Under the pieces are notes generated by a model, which was not told the origin of the DNA, ran no database searches, and worked only from the letters and a program-made list of their open reading frames with translations. 64,000 nt of DNA from Astrothelium macrocarpum (lineage: Eukaryota; Ascomycota; Dothideomycetes; Trypetheliales; Trypetheliaceae), in NCBI GenBank assembly GCA_021030915.1, contig JAGEMR010000008.1, positions 186,001 through 250,000 of the forward strand. The letters run 5' to 3'. Each line of letters opens with the position of its first letter. Positions within the stretch are counted from its first letter, which is position 1. A program made the position numbers and the translations under genes. Below, piece after piece: positions 1-11,516 of this stretch.

Positions 1-3000
1 GCAGGATGGTCGGGAAAGTATGCCAGAGCTTGCTCATAAGACGCCAGAGCTTCATGAGGAGATTCATTCGCTTCGGCAAGAGCACCACGCTGTATTGATC
101 AGTCAAGCACCAGCTGCAATAGTGTATGGACCCTACCTCAGCGTACACGTCTGCCCAAAGTCCATCCACACTTTGACCAAGACCCCATCCACGTTCAGAA
201 AAGGCTCTGCTACTGGACGAGTCCTGCGCGACTTGCATCTCTAATCCCTCTACTAGTTTCTGGGCTTCGTCAATAGCACTACTCGCATCTTCCACCAAGG
301 CAGCTCTTGTGTAAAGGCCGGCGATAAACAGCCACGCTGCAACCAATAGTGAAGTTTTCCGACGATATTCTTGCAAAGCAATAAAGCGAGGTTCCGGAGA
401 ATGCTGAGGTACTCCAAGTGGCGAGGTTGGCAGGCGAGTGTCTTGTAGTGGTGGTTGATCAGAGTGACCCGGAGGTGGAGGTGCTGTAGTTGGTGGCATG
501 TTGTGAGGAATTCGAGGCAACGGCTGGTCAGGGCTCCCAGCTGATTTCGTGCCGTTTTGCACCCCTCCTCCATTGCTTGATGGTACCGAGGTTTGTTTCT
601 CATTCTTCGGGTTTAAATTGTTTATATCTTGTCCAGCTTGGTCGTCGCCTCCTCTTTCCCAGGCTGGATAACTCTTTGGGCGGGCTGGGTCTGATGGATG
701 AGATGTGTCTCCATCGCGTAGACCCCTACGAAACGGTAGGTGTGAATGTCGATGAGAAGGAACTCCTTCGGATCGTTCACCATCCTCTCCAATGACTTGG
801 ATCAATGGTGGTGGCGCTATCTGGGTTTCTGCAGTGGAAGGTCTGGACGCTAAACTTCCTCCTTTTGGCCTATTCGTCAACGTCGAGTTCCTTTCGAGCT
901 TTCTCCGAGAGCTTTTAGGTCGTCCAACGATGCTACCACCGAAGCTTTTGATAGTACTGGAAGATGTTTTTGGAATTGACTCTTGGCCTTGAGAGCGGGA
1001 AGGCAGGCTAATTTGAGCTGGATCTCCAAACAATCTCCCGTAGAGTGCCAGTAACTCATGTGAAACCTCAATAGCTACAACTGGACCTTCTGTAACTTCC
1101 AACAGTGCGAGTTGTGTCATCTTGATCTGGATGAGACCTTCTTTTTCGTTTGCTTCCATTTGATCTACTATGCCCTTGGAGGTCCGAGATGAATCTCGAT
1201 ATGCCATGTCTTTTTCTACGATTTCTCCATCAACTCCTGCCTGATTTTGCTCAGGTTGCCCAAACAAATCCGTGTCCTCACCAAATTGCTCAAACGCTGC
1301 ATCGCAAAGTCTTTCAGCAGCTGCAAAGTCGGACCTTGAACTGAGAAGAAGTGCCAGTAGATGCCATAGTGAGCAAAGCCTCCTCTCGATCATAAAGTCG
1401 GATGACTCTGACTCCGTGCCTCCTGCTTTTGACGACTTCTCGATGGAATTGGACGTTGCAATGATATCCTTGATGAGGTTGATAGCGGCCTGCAGATCTC
1501 GTGTCTCTGCAAGAAGTAAACTCAACGCAAATGCTGTCTTCAAGTCTTCTTCCTTAGATGAATCAGGCTCAATTGCTTTGCGGAGGTACTGCACGCCCTC
1601 TGCTTGGATAGTAGACCGGGATGTATTTTCGAACGTGAGTCGAGCCCAACTGGCGCGAGCTATGCCCATGGCACGGTAAGCGATTTGAGTGGTTTGTGGC
1701 GATATGGCTAGCTTGGAGAACCAGTGTTCAATATCTTGACATATGTCCAGAGATCTTTCCACCTCGGTTCTGGACCCGTAATGGCATAGCAATTCGATTG
1801 CCTCGGCTACAGTAAATAGTACAGTGTCAGCATCATCCAAATCTACCTGTTGTTGGCCGCTCTTCTCTGCACGCGCCTGGCCCTTCTTGACAATATCAAT
1901 ATAAGAGCCGAATGCCTTGAATGCAAGATCAAACTCCCCAAGCCAAGCATGGACCGTAAAGAGATGTCGCAAGATCTGGGTAGAGTGAAAAGTCTTCGTT
2001 GCAGCACGATAGAGTATCTAGACTGGGCATTAGTTACTTGGCCGATTCTAAAAAACCGATTAACATGAACAGAAGATGTGCAGCTTACTTCAAGCACATC
2101 TTTTCCTACCGCGGATTTACCGCCTTCGCCAAGTTCTTCATCTTGCCATTGTGGTCCAACAAAAACGCGCCAGTTCATGATGACTTCTCCAACCCATCTT
2201 TCGACCTCATCATTTCGCTCGTTCGCTTTGGGGAACCTGGTTTCCTCTAGCAATAGAGACTCGTAGCAGGTCTCAATTCTCTTCAATTCAGCACGCTGTG
2301 CTCGACGCACATGAAGGTTCTGTTGGCCGGTGCTATCTGTGCCCTGACCAAAGCTACCGGTTAGTCCGGACGATCGAATGTCATGTCTCAGAATGACTGA
2401 TAGAGAATCATAATAAGCGTGCCAGATGTCACGGCGCTTAACGCCGCTAACAATACCAGTTTCTTTCACATCCACAAACCCAGCAATGGGCTGGAAATTA
2501 CAAAACTTTGCCCACAAACGAAATGCTTCTAAGGCTTTGCCTTGCTCTTCGACAGTCAAAGATTGAATTCGCTGATTCAAGAGACCACAAAGTCGACTTA
2601 GAATTTGCTCCATCCAGCGATGGAGTTGAGGACTAAGATTGTTGGAAACTTTTGATGTAGTGTTGCTGGAGATAATGGACGCAAGGTATGGCAACGAAGA
2701 AATGTACGTGCTAATGGCATTGTCTGCTTGACTGATGCTCTCTTGTGTAGAGCCTAGAGATTGTAAGCCATGTATGACGCTACCTGCGAGCTCAGCTTGA
2801 TCTTCTTGGTATCTCACCCTTTAAAAGATAGCCTTCAATGACGGTCTCATGCTTGGTATCTCGCATATCCTGACCCTTCAGTTCTTTTTCCGCAATAGCA
2901 TCAAAGTCAATGGTAGATAATCGCTCGAAGGCCAACTCGGGTTCGTTCAAGATCCACAGAACCCAGCCGAGCACGACAGTTGCTCGAAATTTGTCGAATG

Positions 3001-3384
3001 GGTTAGCCGCATGATCATCGATGGCTTCGCGGAGAGGAGGGACGAGGGCAGAAATCTTAGATGTTGGCGTTGCTGGTCGAGTCACGCCAGATCTCTGATG
3101 CAGAAAATTGATGGCTTCAACCTCTGATCGCTCAGCAAGTACAAGCACTGAAATACAGGCGTTAGCATGCTTTCGTTCTGGGGTAAGAGCGTCTTACAAT
3201 GTCGATGTGGCGCATGTTTCTGGACTTTCCTTGCAAGTTCCGGAACATCTTTCCATATACATTGACTGCGGGCGAGCTCCAACTCCTTCAAGTATTTAGT
3301 TGCTTTGCCTACCTCATCTCCTAACAAGCTTCCTATCTGCTGCAATTCACGCGGCGTTGAGCCTTGGGAAGCTGCCGCCGCCAT
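1..3384 (-). CDS. YPP1: YPP1/TTC7-like TPR protein of the Stt4 PI4-kinase complex (3' end beyond window)
   Basis: In the known family Ypp1/TTC7 (also annotated as filamentation protein) is the helical-repeat scaffold that with Efr3 holds PI4-kinase Stt4 at the plasma membrane. Exons read on the minus strand are 3384-3198, 3147-2818, 2753-2089, 2017-137 and 89-1; introns of 50, 64, 71 and 47 bp have GT/AG ends. The first four exons give 1021 codons, in phase. TPR-like helices are clear at two places: the segment after the 2018-2088 intron (LYRAATKTFHSTQILRHLF) and the last exon (ALASYEQALAYFPDHP). A long Ser/Pro-rich linker lies at about 330-900. The ATG at 3384 opens an Ala-rich start (MAAAASQGS). 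The C-terminal TPRs lie left of the window. Family assignment is from remembered resemblance and the domain pattern; I am fairly sure. Confidence 0.85.
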
Positions 3385-3643
3385 ATTAAGAACGACTGGA
3401 CGATTTCTTTAAAGAGAGATAGGTTTGGCGTATTCAGTGTATTCGGTATTCAATGCAGAAAACCGCATTTCTGTTGCTTCTGATTGAGTTGGGCTCGCTA
3501 ACGGTCATGGGATTTTCAACCGGAGTTTCCTTTGAATGCAGACGTCACTGCGCTGAAGCTCAAGGTCGAAAAGTTTAATTAGAGATCCAATAGCTTGGGC
3601 CAACGTTTTGTCAGTCTTCTATCAATTTTCGACCTCACTAACT

Positions 3644-3898
3644 TTACGCCGATGCCGTTTCCTGCTGCTCAAGCTGCTGCTGCTGCTGCTCCTCCTTTTG
3701 TGCGGCCAGCTCGACTAGCTTGTCCTTTGACTTCGCGATCTTCTCTTCCAGATCGACTATCTCCTTATCTCGCGCGATAATAGTCTCTTTCAGTGAAATC
3801 TGGAGTTGAAGCTCACGTTGAAGTTTTGTTTCTTCACGTTGAAGCTGTCTTGTCTTGCGGCGAGCATTTTTTGCCGTTCTCACCTTCTTGGAGGTCAT
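3644..3898 (-). CDS. small coiled-coil hypothetical protein, 84 aa
   Basis: This is a single-exon ORF lying between the YPP1 start and the RIX1 start. The product is almost wholly charged: a basic N-terminus (KKVRTAKNARRKTRQLQ), then heptad-like Leu/Ile spacing to about residue 65, then a Gln run (QQQQQ) and an ETASA end, so a long helix or coiled coil is likely. I do not recognise it. Against it being a gene, a 139-codon ORF overlaps part of it on the other strand and only 205 bp separates its ATG from that of RIX1. For it, the composition is not what a random frame gives and the ATG has a usable context. Confidence 0.45.
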   Translation of the reverse strand: MTSKKVRTAKNARRKTRQLQREETKLQRELQLQISLKETIIARDKEIVDLEEKIAKSKDKLVELAAQKEEQQQQQLEQQETASA

Positions 3899-4103
3899 GA
3901 CCGCAATGCAAAAGAAGATGTACGAGAGGTGAAGACTTGGTCGATCGGTGACTTGTGGGTACTACGTTACTTTTCCCGTAGGCGGCAGGCGCTCTTGAGT
4001 ATCACGCCTTGCACCTACCGAAAAGCACGAGACAACGTTGTGTTAGCTCGATTCTCTCTGGCTGATGCGCAATCGTTGCAGGTGAGCCAATTCTTGGACA
4101 GAA

Positions 4104-6479
4104 ATGACGGGACAAGAAGTGAGGGCAAGGAATTTGCCAGTGTCAACGCTTCGTACCGCTTGTCACCAAATATCATCTGCATCAAAAGAGAATTTAGTGC
4201 ATCTGGTGCCAGATATTGTAAGTGATCTCACCGTATGCTTGCCACTCCTGGCAGATGTATCGGGTCAGGTGGATACGAAAGCGTCGGAAGAAGTAGCTGC
4301 TGTGCAGAGATTCACTACCCAAATCTCAGCGCTCCTTCAAGACCGAACAGCCGAAAGGCAATGGGCAGGAGTTGTATTGGTGAAAGCGGTCGCTGAGCAT
4401 GGAAGCCATGATATTTTCAAGAAAAACGCCACTTGGGTTAGAAGCCTACTTCATGTCCTTCAAAGGCCCAACATTTCGACAATACATGTACTAACCGTCT
4501 TGACTTTGACACGGATTTTCTTGCTTTTCCAGCAATACTCGGTTTCAAAATCCGAATTGACGACGCCGTCTCTTGCTCCCTTCATAACAGCTTGCCTAAT
4601 GTTGACAAAACAACAGAGTCCCCGGGATGACAAAGATGCTCTGCTTCTGTGGACTGTCTTGGAGTCTTTCGGCCACTTACTCCCTGTCCACCCTACGGTC
4701 TTTAGACCATTCCAATCTCAAATACAGGATCTTGTCCGTCCACTAATTTCCCCGTTACAGAGCATTGCGGTTTCTGGGACTGGCCCGACAAAAGATGATA
4801 TCCGTGATGGTGCACAATACTTGTTTGTGCAGCTCCATCGATGCGCTCCGAAAGCTGCGGCAGCAGAAGAATGGCAATCTCTCCTGTCCACGACCGTCGA
4901 AACAACTCACAATACTGCAGACCTTGTCTTCCGAAGTCTGATCGAATTCTGGCAAAATGATGGACGCTCAAGCTCAACCGTGAGCATTACGGAAGTTGAA
5001 GTACAATCCAATACAAATGCGCTTCAGCTCCCTGGTTGGAAGGGCATAGCGGCAGGTTGTGGAAGATTAAGACACCTCCTCAGACTTCTCAGATGCTTCT
5101 TCACGTCTTCTAATGCAGGCGCTACCAATTGCAAAGTTGGACAAGTTTTTCACTTGTTGAGCCGAATCTTCATGCTCAGGATCCCTTCATCTGAAGATGA
5201 AAGGCAGAATCGGGCTCATCTTTACAACACTCAGATTTCAAAAGAAGAGCTGATGGGACTGCTCAGCAAGCTGCCCTTCATACATGCTTCAGCTATGGAC
5301 CTACTCATTTCAATTATTGATCGATTTGGTTCCGCACTCATGTCAAGTGTGCTGGTCGATTATGTCAGCCAGTTGGCGAGAGTTTTCGAGACTGAGAAAG
5401 ACAACCTACCATTCAGATCTACGTGCTATCGCCTCATTAAGATGATACTTGAGAGAACAGGGTCAATTTTAGACCAGAGTTCGGTGAGGTCATTGTCTAC
5501 AGTGATGAAGGAATGCGCCTCGGATTGCTGGACACCTGGTGAACACCTCCCTTTCAAAGTAAAGCAAGCTCAGAGGGATAGTCAAAAGCAAGAAGAGTCA
5601 ACCCTCAGAAGAGTGCCGAAGGAGGTGCAGCAGAAAGCGTCTGCATTGTTGGTCACACTGTTGGGCAAGCTCGCAGTCAAGAGCGTTCCATCAGCCTTAC
5701 GAGCTAAAATGGATCAATCAGCCATTTTAAGTTCCCATCAAGAAGCTATCTCAGCAAGCACTCTAAATCCTGGGTCAAAATCCAGTGTACTACCATTCTT
5801 AGCTCGGGCATTCCCCTATGCTATTGGATGCGAGGCAATCCTGAGACCTCGCCTGGCTCCAATTATTAGTGGACCTGGCGGCATGGATGGAACCTCTGAC
5901 GACTGGATCGAACAAGAAGAGGGCGACTCTGCACCAACGGATGACAGCAGCGACAATGAAGATAATGACGAATCCCACGTTTCATTTAGTCTCGCTCGAC
6001 AGGACAGGCTTGTGGAACGAAAGCGCAAGGCGGACGCTGACGAAGATCTACCAAACTCGGAATCCCAAGCACAGCCTGTCATTGACAGCGATCAGATGGC
6101 TGCAGCAAGTTCAAAGCAATCGGAGATGCCCACAATGGAACCCGATTTAGGCACGGCTGATCTTATGATCAGAGAAGCTCCGACTGTAGAGGCAAGGTCA
6201 ACGACAAGACCATCCAAAAAAGTTCGCTTCTCTGACCCCGAAGCCGAGTTGTTGGAACAATCAGAAGCGCTGGGCCCTGTTAGCACTATCGAGGACTTAA
6301 GGGCGACATCGAGGACCATTCCTATTGCAGCGTCTTTCGCTGTCGGAGCAACCAAGCCGGATACTCCTAAACCTGTTAATGAAGCCAAGGAAGGTGAGGG
6401 TGACGATGACGATGAGGATGACTTTGAGCTCCCGCCGTTGACAATGGAGCAAGATACTGACGAGGAAGATGAAGGATGA
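4104..6479 (+). CDS. RIX1: pre-rRNA-processing protein RIX1 (PELP1-like)
   Basis: RIX1 is a core subunit of the Rix1-Ipi1-Ipi3 complex, which works with the AAA ATPase Rea1 on pre-60S particles in the nucleolus and nucleoplasm (known for the family). The 791-codon ORF has no intron. The N-terminal half is helical-repeat-like and carries the family segment around residues 75-90 (LLQDRTAERQWAGVVLVKA) and WVRSLL further on. The C-terminal 200 residues are disordered and acidic, with basic patches that could be nuclear localisation signals (ERKRKAD, PSKKVRFSD) and a run of Asp/Glu to the stop. The ATG at 4104 gives a start of normal length for fungal members. It diverges from the small ORF upstream and converges on HOM3. 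Confidence 0.9.
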   Translation: MTGQEVRARNLPVSTLRTACHQISSASKENLVHLVPDIVSDLTVCLPLLADVSGQVDTKASEEVAAVQRFTTQISALLQDRTAERQWAGVVLVKAVAEHGSHDIFKKNATWVRSLLHVLQRPNISTIHVLTVLTLTRIFLLFQQYSVSKSELTTPSLAPFITACLMLTKQQSPRDDKDALLLWTVLESFGHLLPVHPTVFRPFQSQIQDLVRPLISPLQSIAVSGTGPTKDDIRDGAQYLFVQLHRCAPKAAAAEEWQSLLSTTVETTHNTADLVFRSLIEFWQNDGRSSSTVSITEVEVQSNTNALQLPGWKGIAAGCGRLRHLLRLLRCFFTSSNAGATNCKVGQVFHLLSRIFMLRIPSSEDERQNRAHLYNTQISKEELMGLLSKLPFIHASAMDLLISIIDRFGSALMSSVLVDYVSQLARVFETEKDNLPFRSTCYRLIKMILERTGSILDQSSVRSLSTVMKECASDCWTPGEHLPFKVKQAQRDSQKQEESTLRRVPKEVQQKASALLVTLLGKLAVKSVPSALRAKMDQSAILSSHQEAISASTLNPGSKSSVLPFLARAFPYAIGCEAILRPRLAPIISGPGGMDGTSDDWIEQEEGDSAPTDDSSDNEDNDESHVSFSLARQDRLVERKRKADADEDLPNSESQAQPVIDSDQMAAASSKQSEMPTMEPDLGTADLMIREAPTVEARSTTRPSKKVRFSDPEAELLEQSEALGPVSTIEDLRATSRTIPIAASFAVGATKPDTPKPVNEAKEGEGDDDDEDDFELPPLTMEQDTDEEDEG

Positions 6480-6760
6480 GGCTGCTTAAAGATATCTGTA
6501 TTTACTCTTCGTAACTAACTCTCTGCTTCCATTGAGATACCCAATAGATAAATACTATAGATTCTATATGTTGTGCTGTATGTAACTCTTCTGCACTAAA
6601 GTATTCAAGTTCAAACGCACGACACATAAGCAAGTGATGTCAGATATCATAGACATCATTGAATCATTGAAATCATCGGAATCATGCTTTTGTCCTGGAC
6701 ATTTCCAAGCCAGTCCTTATCTAATTTTGCCGAGTTTTTAGAACTCCAAGAATGCGGATG

Positions 6761-8554
6761 CTATTCAAGAAAGGTAAAAAGGTTTGTATGAACAATATTG
6801 AGGGCACGATCGGCCTCGCGTTCCTCAATGACGCAAGATATATTGATCTCGCTGGCACCTGAAATATGGCATGTTAGCAATGACGAATATCACACACTAA
6901 TGACCGCTGACAGGCTTACCCTGAGATATCATCTCAACATTGATATCATTATCTCCCAAAGTACTGAAGAACCTTCCACTAATCCCAACCATATTTCTCA
7001 ACTGCCTGCCCACCAAGCTGACAATGGCCATATTTGGAACGAGGTCCACTGCACCATACTGGCTTAGATCCGTAACCGCACCTTGTAGATCTTCATCTTG
7101 AATTCTCAATTCATCCTCGCCACCACCACTCAGCATGGCAACCTCTGAATGCAAAGCCATGGACACGTGGACCTCCGAGCTGGAGATGAGATCGACAGAA
7201 AGATGCCACTTATCAAGCACCGAGAAAATACCCATGAGAAAACCATGGGAGCGAGTGCGCCTGTTTGAATGCACATTGAGCACTACAATCTGGCGTTTGA
7301 TGGTGACTGCAGTAGGTCGCTTCGGCCGTTGCCCTTGCTGAATCTTACTCACGCTGTTGGTGGACCGATGCCGGAAAAGACATGGTCCACGAAGCGGTGC
7401 ACGGGAGTTTAACTCTTCAGCAGATTCCGGGAAAATGATGGTACCATTATTACGCGGATTCATCACGTTTTTGATACGAATGGGAATCCGTGCCCGAATG
7501 ACCTGCTCCATAGTGAGATGGTGGATGACCTCGGATCCATAAAAGGTGAGCTCAGCAGCCTCAGACGGGGTCACCGAAGGGAGCAAACGAGCTGTAGGTA
7601 CTCGTCGTGGGTCTGCCGTAAAGATGCCATCGACTTCCTTCCAGACTTGCAGTTCCTTTGCATTGAGACCGACGGCAACTAGACCAGCACATAGGTCGGT
7701 GTACCCTCGACCAACAGTACGGAGAAGACCCCCAGGGACGACACCGAAGTAGCCAGTGATGACTGGCACTTTGTCACCGCATTCATGGACTTTGTCTGCC
7801 AAGACTTGCGGAGCCGATTCAAAGAAGCGCTCGTCTAGACCTCCGCCTGTAGAACTGGGTGGGATGGCCGTCGCGAGATCGACATACTGAGCATCAACAC
7901 CCCGGTCTTGTAACACAGCAGTCATGAAGTGACAGCTTAGCTTCTCGCCTTGACTAACAATGCTGTCCTCAATCAAAGCGATAATGCCCATGGCGCTAAT
8001 GCCTTCAAGGTGCTGGGCTGAGTCCAATATCTTCACCAAGCTACTGCATTCCACATTCACGGCATCCGTGAAGCGCTGGAGTATTTCCGCAGATTTGATG
8101 ACATCTTCTGCCGCTCGTAGATGATCCTTGCGAATGACTTCCACAATTTGTCCATATTGCTTCGCAGACGATTTCTTTTCCGCTTCTCGAGCAGCACGCA
8201 GTAGTCGATTCGTAGTACCTTCGCTTTTCGTGTGGCTACTGCGAGCGGAGCAAACAACGGCAATTCGGTTGGAGGAGAGACCTGATCTAAAGGTATTCAG
8301 AAAAGAAGCACGTGGTCAGGAAAAATTGCGGACATACTGCACGATGTCTGCTATATTAAGCGGCTTTTTGCCAACCTATGTTCTGGTCAATTGCTTTCTT
8401 TTTGGAAAAAAAAAAAAAGTGGGAGCGAGGGGCATACGCTTGTTCCACCAAATTTTTGCACAATCCACCCACCTGGGAGATTTTTTTCCTGCTTGTGAGG
8501 TATTAAATGCGCTACACCATTGGTGTAACCATTTGAAAAGGACTCGATGCCCAT
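6761..8554 (-). CDS. HOM3: aspartate kinase (HOM3), 539 aa
   Basis: It phosphorylates aspartate, the first step to threonine, methionine and isoleucine in fungi. Exons are 8554-8438, 8375-8338, 8286-6920 and 6858-6761. Splicing restores WIVQKFGGTSVGKK at the N-terminus (the aspartokinase signature), VVCSARS, the GRGYTD motif, and two C-terminal ACT-like regions ending MISQGASEINISC. The second exon is only 38 nt, and the intron before it carries a 13-base A run on the + strand (8406-8418). An upstream in-frame ATG at 8674 exists, but the ATG at 8554 has the strong context CACCATGG and gives the usual N-terminus. A TGACTCA site lies 150 bp upstream (8704-8710). Feedback by threonine is expected from the family. 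Confidence 0.95.
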
Positions 8555-9296
8555 GGTGACTCGAGTAGCAGAGAGAGGGGTGCGGGAGGAGTTTGTGAAT
8601 GAAAGAATTGGCCGGGGAAATGTGCTTATATTTGATGCGTCACCCTTCCTTGCGACTATAACCTGGCACGCCATATAGTCACACCGATTCTTCCCCCACT
8701 AGCTGACTCACAAGTCTTCTGTCTGGTCTACAAAGCTGTTCTAAACTCAATATTGACACTTTCTTTGGTACTTCTTCATAGCGACGATGTAATTGTAAAC
8801 CACAAAGAGTTAACAGGGCAGCAAAATAGCTACCATTCCCCACCACCTCCAAACGTTTAATCCTTCCAAGGCCGAGGCCCAGCAACCTCATATTTGCCGA
8901 AAACTGCTGGTTGGATGATCACCAACATTACCCGCTTATTCGCCGTCCTTCCAGCCTTATTACCCAAGACATCAGTAAACACAAAGCTTCGGTTCATGAA
9001 TTTTATGACTTGTACATTTGTGTATGCGAAATGCTCTCAATTTTGTACATGAATGGAATTGCAATCTGGAGAGACCTTATGTTCCGCGTGAATTACATCA
9101 GCATTTGACCGCCCAACTCCTATGCTCGCAGATAATTATTATTCGGAAGCCTCCGTTCTCTTCCGGCATCCTCGCCGAACGTCCTCCGGTTCGCCAGCAT
9201 GTTGTTCAAGTGGTATCAGTGAAAAAAAGTGAAGCCCATAACACCTCGCATAAAACTCCTCGTCGTGTTCATTGTAACAGCGCACCCCCCCCCTTT
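8555..9296. other. intergenic: HOM3 promoter and BUR1 3' region
   Basis: This stretch lies between the HOM3 start and the BUR1 stop, both genes reading leftward. Apart from the TGACTCA site I see no gene. ORFs here are short and unlike known proteins. A run of nine C bases (+ strand) sits just beyond the BUR1 stop codon. Confidence 0.6.
8704..8710. promoter_or_regulatory. TGACTCA, putative Gcn4/CPC1 site upstream of HOM3
   Basis: A perfect palindromic TGACTCA lies about 150 bp upstream of the HOM3 ATG. Gcn4 (CPC1/CpcA in filamentous fungi) binds this sequence and HOM3 is a known general-control target in yeast. Its use here is inference. Confidence 0.6.
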
Positions 9297-11028
9297 TCAT
9301 CGTCGGTACAGATCCCGCTCGCGGTCCCGAAGACGCTCACGATGCTCTCCTCGGTCCGGGCTGCGACTGCGCGTCCTCCTCCGGTTGCGCTCACTGTAGT
9401 CGAGGTTGCTTCGTCCGGGATCTCGGTAGTCGCGGTCTCGTGTCGCTCGATCGTCCCATACTGGCCGATCCTCCCTCGGTCTCTGGGTGTGTCCTGAAGA
9501 ATATGATGGAATATAAGTGTCTTTGTTTGACGGACGCGCTAGCGGTGGGGCGCGTGGAAGGGGATGCCGCATGTCTGGAGGTGGCGGTGGTAGCTCGTTG
9601 TGACTCTGTCGTGGAGGGCCTTGCCATCCTGGTCTTCGCGATAGTGGTCCGGCTGGTGGGGGACCTCGTTGATCGTAGTGTTGGGGAGGTAAGCGGTTAT
9701 CGTATGGAGGGGCACGGTGTGCACCTGGAGGACCGGTGCCTGGTGGCCCTCTGTCTTGAGTATAATTTGGTCTTTGTGTTGGACGATCACTTCCATTCAT
9801 GAAGTTGTGACCCGCTGGAGGACCTGAACCAATCCACTCTCCATTTTGGCCCATTCCCACTGTCCCACCTGCCGGCGCGGGGGGAAGAGCTTTGCGGTCG
9901 CGAAACTTTCGCCTATCAAGCTCGTGTGATTCTTCAAATCGGGGTATGTCTTCGGGTCGCGCTGGCTTCGGGTGCGTTTTGAAATACGGATGTTGGAGCG
10001 CGTCGATCGCATTGATTCTTTTGCGCCAATCAAGCTTGAGCAATTGGGTAAGCAAAGCGATGGCTTGCGGAGATTGCCTGCATTGTCCATATTAGCACAA
10101 TCGCAAGAAGAGAGACCTGGAAAGGGCCGACTTACTCCTTGAAGACTTGTGCGAGATTACCTGGCCTTTGAGCAAAGGACTTGACTCCTTCACAACCAGG
10201 CAGTTGGGTCCACCCCGGCATGCTCTCCTCGGTTGGCGAACCTACAAGATCAAAGATGATCTGAGCCTGGTTAAGGTCGGTTGTGCCGGAAAGGATAGGT
10301 TTCCTTTTGAACATTTCTCCGAATACGCAACCAACGCCCCACATGTCAACTGCTGTGGTATATCTGCGTAATTGTAGTAATAATTCCGGCGGTCTATACC
10401 AACGGGTCACTACAAGCGTCGTGTAATCTCGTTTTGCTTCGCCGCCACCTCGTCCTGGTTGCGGAACCGGTTCGTCATAATGTCTGGCCAAACCAAAGTC
10501 TGCAATCTGCAACTTGCCCTGGTTATTGATGAGGAGGTTCGCCGCCTTCATGTCGCGATGCAGAATATGGCTGTCATGTAAATACCGTAGGCCTTCCAGA
10601 ATCTGGATCATGTAGCACTTGATTTGAGGCTCGGTGAAGTGTACCGCGGGATTTTCGAGAAGACCAGACAAGTCGTGATCCATGTAGGGTGTGACCATGT
10701 ATAAAATGGCTTTCTTTCTCCCCTCTCCCTTGCGCTCGACCGCCATCTCCTCTAACCGAAGGACGTTTGGGTGTGATAGTTCTTTGAGCAGCTTGATTTC
10801 GCGAAGGGCAGTTATAGGGAATCCATCCTTCTCATTATGCATCAAGATTTTTTTCAACGCCACTGCGGCACCATTCTTCCTCGATCGTGCCTTGTGAACC
10901 TCACCAAAAGTACCCTCCCCTAGCTTTTGCAGAACCTCATATTCCCGTATATTAGAGCATCCCTTGAACTTTCTAGAGGCCGTGGATGAATGCCCGCCGT
11001 CTCGGAGCGCGGGTGAAGTATTCGACAT
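9297..11028 (-). CDS. BUR1: BUR1/CDK9-type cyclin-dependent kinase, 557 aa
   Basis: This is the transcription-elongation CDK (P-TEFb/Bur1), which with its cyclin phosphorylates Spt5 and the Pol II tail in the nucleus (family knowledge). Exons are 11028-10136 and 10077-9297, with one 58-bp intron that splits a Glu codon (FKE|QSPQA). Kinase motifs seen in order: GEGTFGEV loop, PITALRE helix (the sequence that named human CDK9), HRDMKAANLL catalytic loop, DFGLA, and the T-loop TTLVVTRWYRPPE. After the kinase domain there is a long Pro/Gly/Arg-rich tail ending in RS/RD/RE repeats. The frame extends upstream to an ATG at 11061, but the ATG at 11028 is preferred because a likely 5' UTR intron (11056-11112) ends just before it. 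Confidence 0.93.
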
Positions 11029-11055
11029 TCTGGAGAATTTCTGCGCAACCCACCC

Positions 11056-11112
11056 CTGCAACTCAATTTGCTCCCGTTAGAAACGTGGGCAAGCGCGTAG
11101 CGCAATACTCAC
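11056..11112 (-). other. probable 5' UTR intron of BUR1
   Basis: On the minus strand a GTGAGT donor at 11112, a TCTAAC branch-like site and a TTGCAG acceptor at 11056 define a 57-bp intron. It ends 27 bases before the chosen BUR1 ATG. The rest of 11029-11516 is a bidirectional promoter shared with the complex I subunit gene; I see nothing else in it. Confidence 0.5.
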
Positions 11113-11516
11113 TCAACGAATGAATGTTGGAAAGAGGCGGGGTGGCTTGGATGCATGCATGGGTACGGCGGTGGAGTGGAGGAGCGGTAGAGGCAGAAAT
11201 GCTAATCGATGGTTGAGATGAGCAATGTCGAAGCGAATGGATGTATGAATTGCGATAGTCGGAGACGGCGGTGGTGAAGCGTGGACAATAGGTAGCAGTT
11301 ATTGTGAGCGGCAGAATGGTGAGATACTCAACAGAGTACTCCGGTTCCAGCAGACGGCCGTTGTTTGCCCGACCCATCCACTGCGCTTTCATCCACAGTC
11401 CTCCACCTCAGATCCGGTGTGCCCGATCTTGCCTTCAAATACAAAGGTATCCATTCAGTGCTGTCAATCCTGTCGATTTGAAGCTCTTATGCTGATTGAG
11501 TAGATCTCATTCCACA

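Noticed and set aside
2754..2817. Apparent frameshift in YPP1 between two overlapping ORFs
   Set aside because: A 64-bp intron with GTGAGA donor and CTAG acceptor explains it and gives the continuous sequence GYLLKGSTQESISQADNA.
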